DNA of 30,578 nucleotides, taken from positions 1 to 30,578 of the forward strand of contig CALJVK010000028.1 of the NCBI GenBank assembly GCA_937773465.1, written 5' to 3'. Positions 9,204 to 17,859 of this stretch are shown piece after piece. A model generated the notes under the pieces. That model searched no databases. It had not been told where the DNA came from and saw nothing but the letters and a program-made list of their open reading frames with translations. Origin of the DNA: an uncultured Flavobacteriaceae bacterium (lineage in GTDB: Bacteria; Bacteroidota; Bacteroidia; Flavobacteriales; Flavobacteriaceae). A program made the position numbers and the translations under genes. The number at the start of each line of letters is the position of its first letter. Positions within the stretch are counted from its first letter, which is position 1.

Positions 9204-10000
9204 TATTTATTAAAATTATTTTTAAAATACTTCAATTCAACTGAATTACCATCAAATTCCGCATAAGAATAGTATGAAATCCAATCTCCTAGATTAAAAT
9301 ATTTAGCATTATTATTTAAAGTTACTTCTAAGGGCATGTGCCTATGTCCAAAAATAAAATAATCATAATCAATTTGAGTTAATTTTCTTTTAGCATATTG
9401 CACAAGCCATTCATTATCATCACCCTTATACACAAGATCATCAACTCCTGAAATAAGTTTATTTTTAGTAGAAAGATATTGGGCTAGACTAACGCCAATA
9501 TCAGGATGAATCCATTTAAATAAAAATTTACAAAGTGAATTTGAAAAAACTTTTTTCATTCTTTTAAAACCTATATCACCGGGACCTAAACCGTCTCCGT
9601 GTCCAATTAGAAATTTTTTATTAGAAATTGAAAAATTTTGAGGCTTATTAAAAACCGAAATATTAAGTTCTTCTTCAAAATAACCATTCATCCATAAGTC
9701 ATGATTCCCAACAAAAAAATAAATTTTAATTCCTGAATCTGACAGTTCTGCTAATTTACCAAGTGTCCTAACAAAACCTTTAGGAACTACTTTTTTATAT
9801 TCAAACCAAAAATCAAATAAGTCGCCTAATAAAAAAATGACTTTTGCATCATGCTTAATTAAATCAAGCCAATTAACAAATCTTTTTTCACGAACTAAGC
9901 TACTTGCATGATCTGGAGCTCCAAGATGATTATCAGATGAAAAATATATTTTTTCACCTTCTTTTAAGTCTATATTAATAAAACTATTGATCACTTTCAT
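9203..10000 (-). CDS. lpxH: UDP-2,3-diacylglucosamine diphosphatase LpxH-type
   Basis: A calcineurin-like metallophosphoesterase that converts UDP-2,3-diacylglucosamine to lipid X in lipid A synthesis at the inner-membrane face. The metal-binding motifs are in order: SSDNHLG (D23, H25), GDLFDFW, GNHDLW, GHGDG and GHRHMP. A longer frame reaches 10111, but its extra 37 residues lie inside queD and lack family similarity; the ATG at 10000 gives 265 residues, the usual length, and overlaps queD by 17 bases. hflX follows with a one-base overlap. Related Bacteroidota phosphoesterases of this fold are annotated as LpxH, but the exact substrate is inferred. Confidence 0.85.
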   Translation of the reverse strand: MKVINSFINIDLKEGEKIYFSSDNHLGAPDHASSLVREKRFVNWLDLIKHDAKVIFLLGDLFDFWFEYKKVVPKGFVRTLGKLAELSDSGIKIYFFVGNHDLWMNGYFEEELNISVFNKPQNFSISNKKFLIGHGDGLGPGDIGFKRMKKVFSNSLCKFLFKWIHPDIGVSLAQYLSTKNKLISGVDDLVYKGDDNEWLVQYAKRKLTQIDYDYFIFGHRHMPLEVTLNNNAKYFNLGDWISYYSYAEFDGNSVELKYFKNNFNK

Positions 10001-10433
10001 ACCAATTAGCAAATGAAGATTCTGTTTCTTGCAATTTAAGGGAATGAAGTGAAATATGAGCAGGAAGACGTTTTTTAATTTTATGTGCAAAATCGATAAC
10101 CAGTAGCTCACAAGTTGGCTGGTAGTCAGCTAAAATCACCTTATGACCACTATTCTTTAAAGTAAGTGCTAATTCTTTGTGAGGAGTATTTTTGTTAAAA
10201 ACTGTTGCATGATCAAAAACGTCGACAACCTCTTCCTTCACTATTTTTTTTAAATCACTGAAATCAATAACCATCCCAAATTTTACATTATTAGAATCAT
10301 CATTAGGAAATCCAATAACTGTGACAAAAAGCTTGTAACTGTGTCCATGAACATTTCTACACGCCCCGTCATACCCATACAAAGCATGTCCTGTTTCAAA
10401 ATTAAACTGTTTAGTAATTCTAATCTTGTTCAT
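9984..10433 (-). CDS. queD: 6-carboxytetrahydropterin synthase QueD
   Basis: Makes 6-carboxy-5,6,7,8-tetrahydropterin, an early step toward queuosine in tRNA. The 149-residue protein has the zinc histidines H16 (TGHALYG), H29 and H31 (NVHGHSY), the catalytic cysteine C25 in GACRNVHGH, the D-H pair in VFDHATVFN and the substrate glutamate near E134 (QETESS). The cysteine and pattern match QueD/PTPS-I-like enzymes. The gene heads a queD-lpxH-hflX unit with a candidate promoter just upstream. A role as eukaryote-like pyruvoyl-tetrahydropterin synthase is less likely. Confidence 0.9.
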   Translation of the reverse strand: MNKIRITKQFNFETGHALYGYDGACRNVHGHSYKLFVTVIGFPNDDSNNVKFGMVIDFSDLKKIVKEEVVDVFDHATVFNKNTPHKELALTLKNSGHKVILADYQPTCELLVIDFAHKIKKRLPAHISLHSLKLQETESSFANWYESDQ

Positions 10434-10449
10434 GAATTTTAATTTAGTA

Positions 10450-10457
10450 CAAAAGTA
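10450..10457 (-). promoter_or_regulatory. Predicted promoter -7 element for queD-lpxH-hflX
   Basis: The minus strand reads TACTTTTG, fitting TAnnTTTG, 16 bases before the queD ATG in the 34-base gap after the GNAT gene. A TTTG lies further upstream inside the GNAT 3' end but with a long spacer of about 24 bases. Confidence 0.4.
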
Positions 10458-10467
10458 AAAGATTCCG

Positions 10468-10968
10468 TTAGATTACCTTCTCAAAGCAATAAAAAGGTTT
10501 ATCACTTTGTTTTCTAAAGTATATTTCTCCTAATTTTTCAAATCCCAAGTTAGAATAAAAAACATTATTAAAAGGGTTTCCACTGAAGGTGTCTAACCTA
10601 ATAGATTTAAAATTATTAGCCTTTGCAAACTCAAAAGAAAAAGACATTAATTGTTTAGCATAACCCAATTTTTGATAATCAGGATCCACTGCAAGCCTGT
10701 GTAAATAAAGATTATTTTTATTTGGAGTTAACCACTTCACGTTTGAATAAAACTCATCCATTTTATAAGAAATCACTAAACAACCAATCAATTTATTTTT
10801 TATTTCAAGTACGTACAAATTTTGATTTAAAATATCTTTCTCAAAAGTTTCAATATTTGGATAGTGCTCATTCCACTGAAATATTTTATTTGAAATCATA
10901 AAAACAGCACATGCTTTTGTTATTTCAATTATTCTGTCCAAATCATTTGTTGTTGCTTTTCTAATCAT
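10468..10968 (-). CDS. GNAT family N-acetyltransferase
   Basis: A 166-residue GCN5-related acetyltransferase. The N-terminus IRKATTNDLDRIIEITKAC is typical, and the acetyl-CoA site is seen in LHRLAVDPDYQKLGYAKQLM (a variant of the R/Q-x-x-G-x-G/A motif, here QKLGYA). The late segment SGNPFNNVFYSNLGFEKLGEIY matches the family's C-terminal strand and helix. There is no signal peptide, so it is cytoplasmic. The acceptor is unknown. It begins 4 bases after the stop of the FAD oxidoreductase gene, so it is likely co-transcribed, though a functional link is not evident. Confidence 0.85.
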   Translation of the reverse strand: MIRKATTNDLDRIIEITKACAVFMISNKIFQWNEHYPNIETFEKDILNQNLYVLEIKNKLIGCLVISYKMDEFYSNVKWLTPNKNNLYLHRLAVDPDYQKLGYAKQLMSFSFEFAKANNFKSIRLDTFSGNPFNNVFYSNLGFEKLGEIYFRKQSDKPFYCFEKVI

Positions 10969-10972
10969 ATAA

Positions 10973-12826
10973 CTAGTAGATTAAATTACCGTAATAATCA
11001 ATATTAACATTTGAAAAAGGATCAATCATTTTATCTACTAAAACTGAAAACTCTCCTCTTGAAATAGTTCGTTCTAAACTAAAATTAGATAAGCTATAGC
11101 TTTTCCATACTTTTAAATATTCAGATTCACTTGAAAATGAATCTCCATTAATTTCGTTAATCCAATTTAAAATATTTTTAATTGATACTATTTCAGGTAA
11201 AGAAATCTGATTAGATTTAAACATTACCCAATTATCTAAGTAAATATCGTTTTTATCCAATTTAGCATTTGGATAAAAAAGAGTTTTATTTTCCCACCCT
11301 ATATTTAACCCCTCAGATCTTAAAATACCACATGCCCCAATTTTCTGATAACTTATGAAATTTAAATCCTCACTGGCAACATCAACATACGGTAATATGT
11401 ATCCGTTATTTTTTAAAATCTCTAACTGCACATCTCTTGTATTGATTTGATCGATGTTTTTGTTATTTATGATTGCTAAAGCAGCTAAAATTCCTGAGGC
11501 TTGACCTATCTGCATCACAACGGGTTGTAGTCTAGTAGTTCCATTCACAAGGTTAGAGACAGAAATAGATTTTTCAATGACAATAAAATTATCAATGTTT
11601 TCGGGAATTAAGCTGCCCATTGGAACAGAGTAAGATGGAACAGGATAAAAATCAAGTTCAGGAAGATTAGAGTAATTTGAATAAGCACCATGATGATGGT
11701 CAATTGGATAATCTCCAACGGCAATTCCTGTTCTATAAATTGAATTTTGTTGAGAATAAGGAGATTTAATATCGTTTAATGTTAAAGTAACCTTTCCAAT
11801 TGACCTTCTTGATTCTCTGTGATATGGTATAAGTGGAAATCCATCTTTTGTAGAGTATTGGTCATAATCTAAAGATAAATTACTAAACCCCATTTCCGTT
11901 TGAATAAAATATAAAAATCTTAATGATTTTTGTTTAGCTTTTTCATAATTAAAAAAGCGCCGCTCATCATTCATTTCTATTGAATTTATGTAATAATCGT
12001 TTCCGTTTATAGGCCAATTAATCATATATTTTTTGTTGGGGAGCTCTCCATAACTTATCAATTTTTCTTTAGACCATAAGATTTTAACTGTTTTGTCACA
12101 TTCACCAGAATCATATGAGCAAATAAATTCTTTTCTATTATAGTTTTTGGGCTTTGTAATTGTCATGTTTTTCCCAAAATCTTTCAAAATCATAGTATAT
12201 GTTAAATCTTGAATGATATTATTCGAACGATCTGGGGCGATATCTTCATTAAACCTTTTAGTTGAGTCCATTCCAACAAAATAAGGAAGATTTAACATTG
12301 GAATTAAATCTCCTAATTCAGTTGCATCAATTAAAATTTTAGATTTATAAATTGAAGGATCTTTCTTTGTTTTAATACTAAAGTTTTCATTCTTGATTAC
12401 TTCACTAACAGTTGTACTGTACAAAATTGTTAAATTTTTTTCTTGTTTAGCAATATCTTTAAGTATTCTATTCCCAACAGAGGGTTCGAACATTAAATTA
12501 CTTACCCAACCAGTTTTAAGACTGTCCAAATGTCCATAATGAGAAACTAAACTGTCTCTGAATTCTTTTAAAAACCCAGAGGGCATTTTATAATTTCCGT
12601 CCATAGCGCTAACTCCAGCTGAGGTTAACATTCCTCCTAGCCAATTAGATTTTTCGATAAGTAAAGTTTTGGAACCAAGTCTCGAGGACTGAATAGCTGA
12701 AGCTATTCCACTAGTTCCTCCACCAACTACAACTACATCATAATTCAAATCTGAACATGAAAAATTAAATAACATTAGTATTAATGCCGCAAGATGAATG
12801 GTAGCTGATTTACAACCCCTAATCAT
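10973..12826 (-). CDS. FAD-dependent oxidoreductase lipoprotein
   Basis: A 617-residue exported flavoprotein. The N-terminus is a lipoprotein signal with a lipobox-like FNFSC (C24), followed directly by the FAD-binding Rossmann strand YDVVVVGGGTSGIASA (GGGTSG at 35-40). The segment SNWLGGMLTSAGVSAMDG is characteristic of the FAD-dependent oxidoreductase family PF12831 seen in polysaccharide and sugar-acid loci. Near the end, the cofactor-closing segment IEKSISVSNLVNGTTRLQPVVMQIGQASGILAALA is split across the FAD domain. The C-terminal 140 residues (YQKIGACGILRSEG...) resemble an SLH-like helical repeat. The gene overlaps the phosphatase gene by 8 bases, so the two are coupled. The substrate is unknown. 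Confidence 0.82.
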   Translation of the reverse strand: MIRGCKSATIHLAALILMLFNFSCSDLNYDVVVVGGGTSGIASAIQSSRLGSKTLLIEKSNWLGGMLTSAGVSAMDGNYKMPSGFLKEFRDSLVSHYGHLDSLKTGWVSNLMFEPSVGNRILKDIAKQEKNLTILYSTTVSEVIKNENFSIKTKKDPSIYKSKILIDATELGDLIPMLNLPYFVGMDSTKRFNEDIAPDRSNNIIQDLTYTMILKDFGKNMTITKPKNYNRKEFICSYDSGECDKTVKILWSKEKLISYGELPNKKYMINWPINGNDYYINSIEMNDERRFFNYEKAKQKSLRFLYFIQTEMGFSNLSLDYDQYSTKDGFPLIPYHRESRRSIGKVTLTLNDIKSPYSQQNSIYRTGIAVGDYPIDHHHGAYSNYSNLPELDFYPVPSYSVPMGSLIPENIDNFIVIEKSISVSNLVNGTTRLQPVVMQIGQASGILAALAIINNKNIDQINTRDVQLEILKNNGYILPYVDVASEDLNFISYQKIGACGILRSEGLNIGWENKTLFYPNAKLDKNDIYLDNWVMFKSNQISLPEIVSIKNILNWINEINGDSFSSESEYLKVWKSYSLSNFSLERTISRGEFSVLVDKMIDPFSNVNIDYYGNLIY

Positions 12827-14492
12827 CGATTGCTTCGTGAATTACCTGTCCTGTTGAAGCGATTGGAGAGTTAATCCCTAAAACTGTTGCTATAGTTGGT
12901 GCAATATCAATAACATCTGTTCTTCTACTTATTGATCCTTTTTTAATACCATTTCCATAGAAAATTAATGGGACATGAGTGTCATGATCAAATCTTGATC
13001 CATGCGTAGACCCTTTTCTTGGATAGGTCCAGTTAGGCATAAGTGTGTAAACTATATCTCCTGAAAGATTTTTATTAAATCCATTTCTAACTAGAGTAGT
13101 GTGATGATCATTGTTGCTATTTAAAATTTCTTGTGAGGAATAAACATTTCCTATTCCAGGAAATGACTGCATTATTTTCATTATTTTGCTCTGAACTTCA
13201 TCAAAGTTTAAATTCTTCTTTTCAATTAGCTTGTGGTTAAGAAAAATCTGATTATTAGAGTTTCCTACTATAATTTTTTTAGTTTTAAATAATTCCAAAA
13301 CAGAATTTTCAATATGTTTTTTCCATTTATAGGAGTTAAAATAGTTGACTGGAATTTTACTGTCTTTAAGAAACCCTGGAACATATGTGGCACCATGATC
13401 TGCCGTTAGAAAAATGGTGTAATTATCTGGCCCCACTTTGTTGTCAAAATAATCTAAAAGTCTTTCGATTTCTTTATCTAGTCTTATATAGGTGTCTTGA
13501 ACTTCTTTAGAATTGACTCCAAATTGATGCCCGACGTAATCGGTAGATGAAAAATCTATCAATAAAAAATCTGTATTAGTATCCTCCCCTAATTTTTCGT
13601 TTTCAACAGCTTCTATAGCAAAATCTGCAACTAAAGAATTCCCAAAAGGAGTAGATGCTACTGCGCCATAATATGACTTTCCAGTTTTGTCACTTTTAAT
13701 TTTAAAATCATGAGGAAATACAGGTTTTTCTTCACCTCTAAAGTTAGATTCATAGTTGTTATCATCAGGTCCACTTTCATTGTAAGTAGAAATATCATAA
13801 TACGTATTCCATGTTTTTAAATATTTATCTATTACTCTAGATGTATTAAATTCTTTAACCCAGCTTGGTAATGAGTCTACATAATATGAACTAGTAATAA
13901 AACTTCCTTTTTCTCCCCCCTCAAACCAATATGCTGCATTTGCTGTATGGCCAGAAGATAATATAGCTCCCCTATCTTTAATCGCTACCCCAATAGTTTT
14001 TCCTCTAAAGTTAGTTGCTATTCTGTTTTCATCAGCTAAAGTGGTAGTTAGCATATTGACTGGAGACTTTTTTCCCTCATCACTTTCGCTGCCAACGGAA
14101 AAATAACTGTTATCATCAACGCAATAAATTGATTTATTTAGTTTTTTGTCAAACCAACTGTTCCCAATAATACCATGTACACTTGGATAAGTTCCTGTAG
14201 CTACTGTGGTGTGTCCCGGTCCTGTAGAAGTTTGTGCGTAACCATAATGATTACTTTTAGCAATAAAACCGTTTTTAATCAATTTTTTAAAACCTCTATC
14301 AGAATAATGTGCCCAGTATTTAGTTAAGTACTGATGTTTCATTTGATCAACTACTATACCTACAACAAGTTTTGGATTTTCATTTATTTTATATCCTTCT
14401 GTTACTCTTTCCTTAGAAACTCTAACAACAAAGCCAATAACTAAAAGAAAAAATCCTAAAATTAAGATACTGGAAAAAGCTTTTTTAGACAT
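12819..14492 (-). CDS. PafA-type alkaline phosphatase
   Basis: A 557-residue phosphatase of the alkaline phosphatase superfamily, anchored by an N-terminal hydrophobic segment (residues about 8-24) that could be a signal anchor. The layout matches Elizabethkingia PafA: metal ligand D49 (VVDQMKHQY), nucleophile T90 in STGPGHTT, N111 in GNSWFD (21 residues after the nucleophile, as in PafA T79-N100), K172 and R174 in IKDRG (matching K162/R164), DFSSTDYVGH, TADHGAT, and a late histidine in STHGSRFDHDTH. The K-x-R pair favours phosphate monoesterase over diesterase activity. It overlaps the FAD oxidoreductase gene and follows the VCBS gene by 18 bases. It would release phosphate from organic phosphate in the periplasm. 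Confidence 0.87.
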   Translation of the reverse strand: MSKKAFSSILILGFFLLVIGFVVRVSKERVTEGYKINENPKLVVGIVVDQMKHQYLTKYWAHYSDRGFKKLIKNGFIAKSNHYGYAQTSTGPGHTTVATGTYPSVHGIIGNSWFDKKLNKSIYCVDDNSYFSVGSESDEGKKSPVNMLTTTLADENRIATNFRGKTIGVAIKDRGAILSSGHTANAAYWFEGGEKGSFITSSYYVDSLPSWVKEFNTSRVIDKYLKTWNTYYDISTYNESGPDDNNYESNFRGEEKPVFPHDFKIKSDKTGKSYYGAVASTPFGNSLVADFAIEAVENEKLGEDTNTDFLLIDFSSTDYVGHQFGVNSKEVQDTYIRLDKEIERLLDYFDNKVGPDNYTIFLTADHGATYVPGFLKDSKIPVNYFNSYKWKKHIENSVLELFKTKKIIVGNSNNQIFLNHKLIEKKNLNFDEVQSKIMKIMQSFPGIGNVYSSQEILNSNNDHHTTLVRNGFNKNLSGDIVYTLMPNWTYPRKGSTHGSRFDHDTHVPLIFYGNGIKKGSISRRTDVIDIAPTIATVLGINSPIASTGQVIHEAIDD

Positions 14493-14510
14493 AAAGTAAT
14501 TTTTGACAAA

Positions 14511-17500
14511 TTAATCAATTCTTTTAAAATACTGCATTAAGTCATTGTTATTTCCTACAATTACACCTTCTTCACCTTTCAATTTAATCTGGTGAAGTTT
14601 TTTGGCATCGCTAGGAGCAAAAAATCCGGTTTCTACTCTAGAATTTGCTGTGAAGGTTCCATCTCCATTTCCAATAAGCATTAATCCATTACTGGCATCA
14701 TTTCTTGGAGTTTCAACTTCAGAAGTAAATAAATTACCTGCAACTAAAAGATCGATGTTTCCGTCATTATTGTAATCATCAACAATAATGTCATTTATAG
14801 AAGATAATTGTGCTTGATAAGGAAGATCAATAGATTCGAAATTAGAATTCTTATTAATAAGCACTACACTTTTAAAAGAATTAGCATGAAGTCTTAAGGC
14901 ATTGTCTAGATTCACTTCTCCATAAACATCTTTTACATCAAGCGAGGCAAACAGATCGTATTTCTGTATTTTACTTTTTAACTCGGGAACCTGCTGAGAA
15001 GAACATGAAAATCCTCTTAGCGGAAATTGAATGCCATAATTGTAATATGCTAAAACAATATCCTTACTCCCATTATCGTCAAAATCATCATAAAAAACTT
15101 CAAAAGGTTCTTCTGAATTTGCTTGATATTTATAATTTTTTCCAAGGTTTCCTAAAACTAAATCTTCTTGACCATCATTATTAAAATCTGCACTTTCTAT
15201 CGAGTACCACCAACCATGTCTCTGGTCACAAGAATCGTTTAATTTTTCTTTTTTTAATATGCCATTATAATTTTTTATCAATGTTAAAGGCATCCATTCT
15301 CCAACTACAAATAAATCTTTGTCTCCATCATTATCGTAATCTGACCAGACCGCATCTGTAACTAAGCCTAATTCACTTAAACTACTATTTACATCATTGT
15401 ACTTTTCAAAAGTTCCATTGTTGTTAACCAGCAAATAACTGGTGGCCGGTTCAGGATAGTTCCACGGAATCATTCTTGATCCAACAAATAAATCTAAATC
15501 TCCATCGTTATCAAAATCATAAGGCCTTACAACTGAGCCTGACTCATAAACATCTGGCAACAAATTTCTTTTAAATTCAAAATTCCCTTTACCATCGTTA
15601 ATGTATAATCTGTCAAGATATGTGCTAGAATTAGGAGAAAATTCATTTCCTCCACTAACGACATAAAGATCGTTATCTCCATCATTGTCGATATCAATAA
15701 ATATTGCATCAATATCTTCAAGAACTTTATGTGGATTCCAGGTTTTACTATCTGATTCAATAAGTTCCCCTTGCACATTTTGAATAAGTAATTTTGAAAC
15801 TTTTCCAGATGCCGATCCAATATAAACATCATCTAAACCGTCTCCATTTACATCACCAACTGCTAATGCAGGGCCTAACTGGGATAACTTGTGAGGAAGT
15901 AAAACTTGCTTTTCAAAATCATCAAAAATGTTTTCAATATGAGTATAATTTATTTTAGAAGGAACCTGCTCAAAAAATAATTCTTTTGACTTAGAATTAG
16001 AATTAAAACGCTTTGAGCTATTTGAATTTATTTTTAATACTTGATTAGCTTTTACGTCAAACAGTTTAGTTTGTTTAGAATTTGGCCAAGTAATAATTAA
16101 GCTATCTACTTTTTTTTGATCACCCAATCCAAAGTGAATCATATTTTCACTTGTAGAGTAAATTCCTCTAACGTTAGAACTTTCAGAAAGCTGAATTTCT
16201 TTTCCGTTGTATATGGAAACTTTAGATCCAAAGACAGGTTTATTATTCTGGTTAATAAGTTCTAGTCTTAAAAAGTTATTTTTTGAATTGTTTTTATAAA
16301 TGAATGCCTTTTCATTTACATTATTTACTACTAAATCTAAATCCCCATCATTATCTAAATCTGCATATGAGGCACCGTTAGAAAAACTAGGTTGATCTAA
16401 ACCCCATGATGTTGTCTCGTTTTTAAAATCAAGATTTCCGTAATTTTTATAGAGATAATTTTTAATCTTAACACTGGGAACTAATTCTAAAGCCTTATCA
16501 AGGGGAAGAATATCCCAAAGACTGTAATCAAAACTTTTATTTTTTTTAACATAATCGTCTGCAATTTTTAGCACAAACTCTCCAACTTTTTTATCGGCAT
16601 CTGTATTTCTAATATCTCTTAAAAGTCCATTTGTAACGTATATATCTTTTAAACCATCATTATCAAAATCAGCAATTAAATTTGCCCAACTCCAATCGGT
16701 TGAAGAAGTATTAGTATACTGAGCCACATCGCTAAAGGTTTTATCTCCGTTATTGATTTGTAATGAGTTAAACATATATTGAAAATGCCCTCCATTTTCA
16801 ACAACTTTCCAAAAAGAAGAAGGATTCATTCCACTCATATTGGACTTTAATCTAAAATTATCCTCAGCAGTCATATCGACAACCATAATATCTAATTCTC
16901 CATCATTATTAATATCTGCTGAATCTACACCCATACTATAGAAAGAAGTGTGTTTTAAAGAGCTTTCGGTTTCATAAGAAAATGTTTCGTCTCCATTATT
17001 ATAATATAAGAAATCAGGTGCATCAAAATCATTGGCAACATATAAATCAACATAACCATCTTGGTTTAAATCTGAGGCAACTACACTATTTGGAAAACCT
17101 GTTCTATTAAGTCCAGCTTCTTTTGTTACATCAATAAAACTATTGTTTCCTGTATTTTTAAATAATTGTAAAGAATATTCAGGCAAGGTTAAGTCTGATC
17201 CAAAAAACTTTGAATAACTGCCGGGATTTGGCGGCTGATTAAGTAAGTATAGATCTAAATGACCATCATTATTATAATCAAAGAAAACAGCATGCCTGGT
17301 TCTTGCCGATACATCAACACCCCACTTTTTTGAAGATTCTTCAAAAGTAAAATCTCCTTTGTTTATGTATAATTTATTTCTTCTTAGTTCAGGCTTATCA
17401 TCGTATAACTCTTTGCTCACATAAATATCTACAAGTCCATCATTATTTACATCAGCTATTGTAATACCTGAAGACCAAGAGCCGTTATCATTAATTCCAG

Positions 17501-17792
17501 AACTTAGTGTTTTATCACTAAATTTAAAATTACCTAAGTTTCTATAGATTTTGTCAGCAACTAAATTTCCTCCAAAGTAAAGATCCTGTAAACCGTCATT
17601 ATCAAAATCAGCAATACCAACTCCACCTCCTCCATAATAATTTGCATAAAGTAAAATATTATGTTCTTTTTTATCCTCGATGATATTATTAAACTCAACT
17701 CCAGTTTGATTTGCATTTAGCAGTTCAAAAACTGTTTCTTGACTAAAAGAGTAATTAAATAATAAAAGAAATATTAAAAGCAATGCTTTCAT
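14511..17792 (-). CDS. Large secreted FG-GAP/VCBS-repeat protein with ASPIC/UnbV domain
   Basis: A 1093-residue secreted protein with signal peptide (residues 1-18, ending YSFSQ). It contains many FG-GAP/VCBS blades with calcium-loop motifs such as DFDNDGLQDLYFGG, DINNDGELDIMVVD and DYDNDGDKDLFVVG spread over residues about 60-480 and 640-1060, which should build seven-bladed propellers. Between them an ASPIC/UnbV domain (about 515-590) has RGIYSTSENMIHFGLGD and LIITWPNSKQ. Proteins with this architecture are commonly encoded beside SusCD pairs in marine Bacteroidota; their role is unknown, though surface carbohydrate or ligand binding is often suggested. It lies after the SusD-1 terminator, so it may depend on read-through or its own promoter. 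Confidence 0.9.
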   Translation of the reverse strand: MKALLLIFLLLFNYSFSQETVFELLNANQTGVEFNNIIEDKKEHNILLYANYYGGGGVGIADFDNDGLQDLYFGGNLVADKIYRNLGNFKFSDKTLSSGINDNGSWSSGITIADVNNDGLVDIYVSKELYDDKPELRRNKLYINKGDFTFEESSKKWGVDVSARTRHAVFFDYNNDGHLDLYLLNQPPNPGSYSKFFGSDLTLPEYSLQLFKNTGNNSFIDVTKEAGLNRTGFPNSVVASDLNQDGYVDLYVANDFDAPDFLYYNNGDETFSYETESSLKHTSFYSMGVDSADINNDGELDIMVVDMTAEDNFRLKSNMSGMNPSSFWKVVENGGHFQYMFNSLQINNGDKTFSDVAQYTNTSSTDWSWANLIADFDNDGLKDIYVTNGLLRDIRNTDADKKVGEFVLKIADDYVKKNKSFDYSLWDILPLDKALELVPSVKIKNYLYKNYGNLDFKNETTSWGLDQPSFSNGASYADLDNDGDLDLVVNNVNEKAFIYKNNSKNNFLRLELINQNNKPVFGSKVSIYNGKEIQLSESSNVRGIYSTSENMIHFGLGDQKKVDSLIITWPNSKQTKLFDVKANQVLKINSNSSKRFNSNSKSKELFFEQVPSKINYTHIENIFDDFEKQVLLPHKLSQLGPALAVGDVNGDGLDDVYIGSASGKVSKLLIQNVQGELIESDSKTWNPHKVLEDIDAIFIDIDNDGDNDLYVVSGGNEFSPNSSTYLDRLYINDGKGNFEFKRNLLPDVYESGSVVRPYDFDNDGDLDLFVGSRMIPWNYPEPATSYLLVNNNGTFEKYNDVNSSLSELGLVTDAVWSDYDNDGDKDLFVVGEWMPLTLIKNYNGILKKEKLNDSCDQRHGWWYSIESADFNNDGQEDLVLGNLGKNYKYQANSEEPFEVFYDDFDDNGSKDIVLAYYNYGIQFPLRGFSCSSQQVPELKSKIQKYDLFASLDVKDVYGEVNLDNALRLHANSFKSVVLINKNSNFESIDLPYQAQLSSINDIIVDDYNNDGNIDLLVAGNLFTSEVETPRNDASNGLMLIGNGDGTFTANSRVETGFFAPSDAKKLHQIKLKGEEGVIVGNNNDLMQYFKRID

Positions 17793-17806
17793 AAAATAAA
17801 AGTAAA

Positions 17807-17836
17807 AAAAAAGAGGGAAATTAATCCCTCTTTTTT
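17807..17836 (-). terminator. Intrinsic terminator after susD-1
   Basis: A perfect 12-bp inverted repeat (GAGGGA stem flanked by six A and six T) with a 6-base loop at 17819-17824, 23 bases after the susD-1 stop on the minus strand. It has a U-tract in either direction. It lies 14 bases before the VCBS gene start and would separate susCD-1 from the downstream genes. An almost identical hairpin follows susD-2 at 26493-26522. Confidence 0.85.
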
Positions 17837-17859
17837 AAATATAAAAAACAAAAATCTTC

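Noticed and set aside
10001..10111. Longer lpxH start at 10111
   Set aside because: The extra 37 residues overlap queD and show no family similarity; the ATG at 10000 gives the usual length.
15527..15832. A 101-residue frame inside the VCBS gene
   Set aside because: It is an alternative frame of the repeat-rich VCBS sequence, with no motifs of its own.
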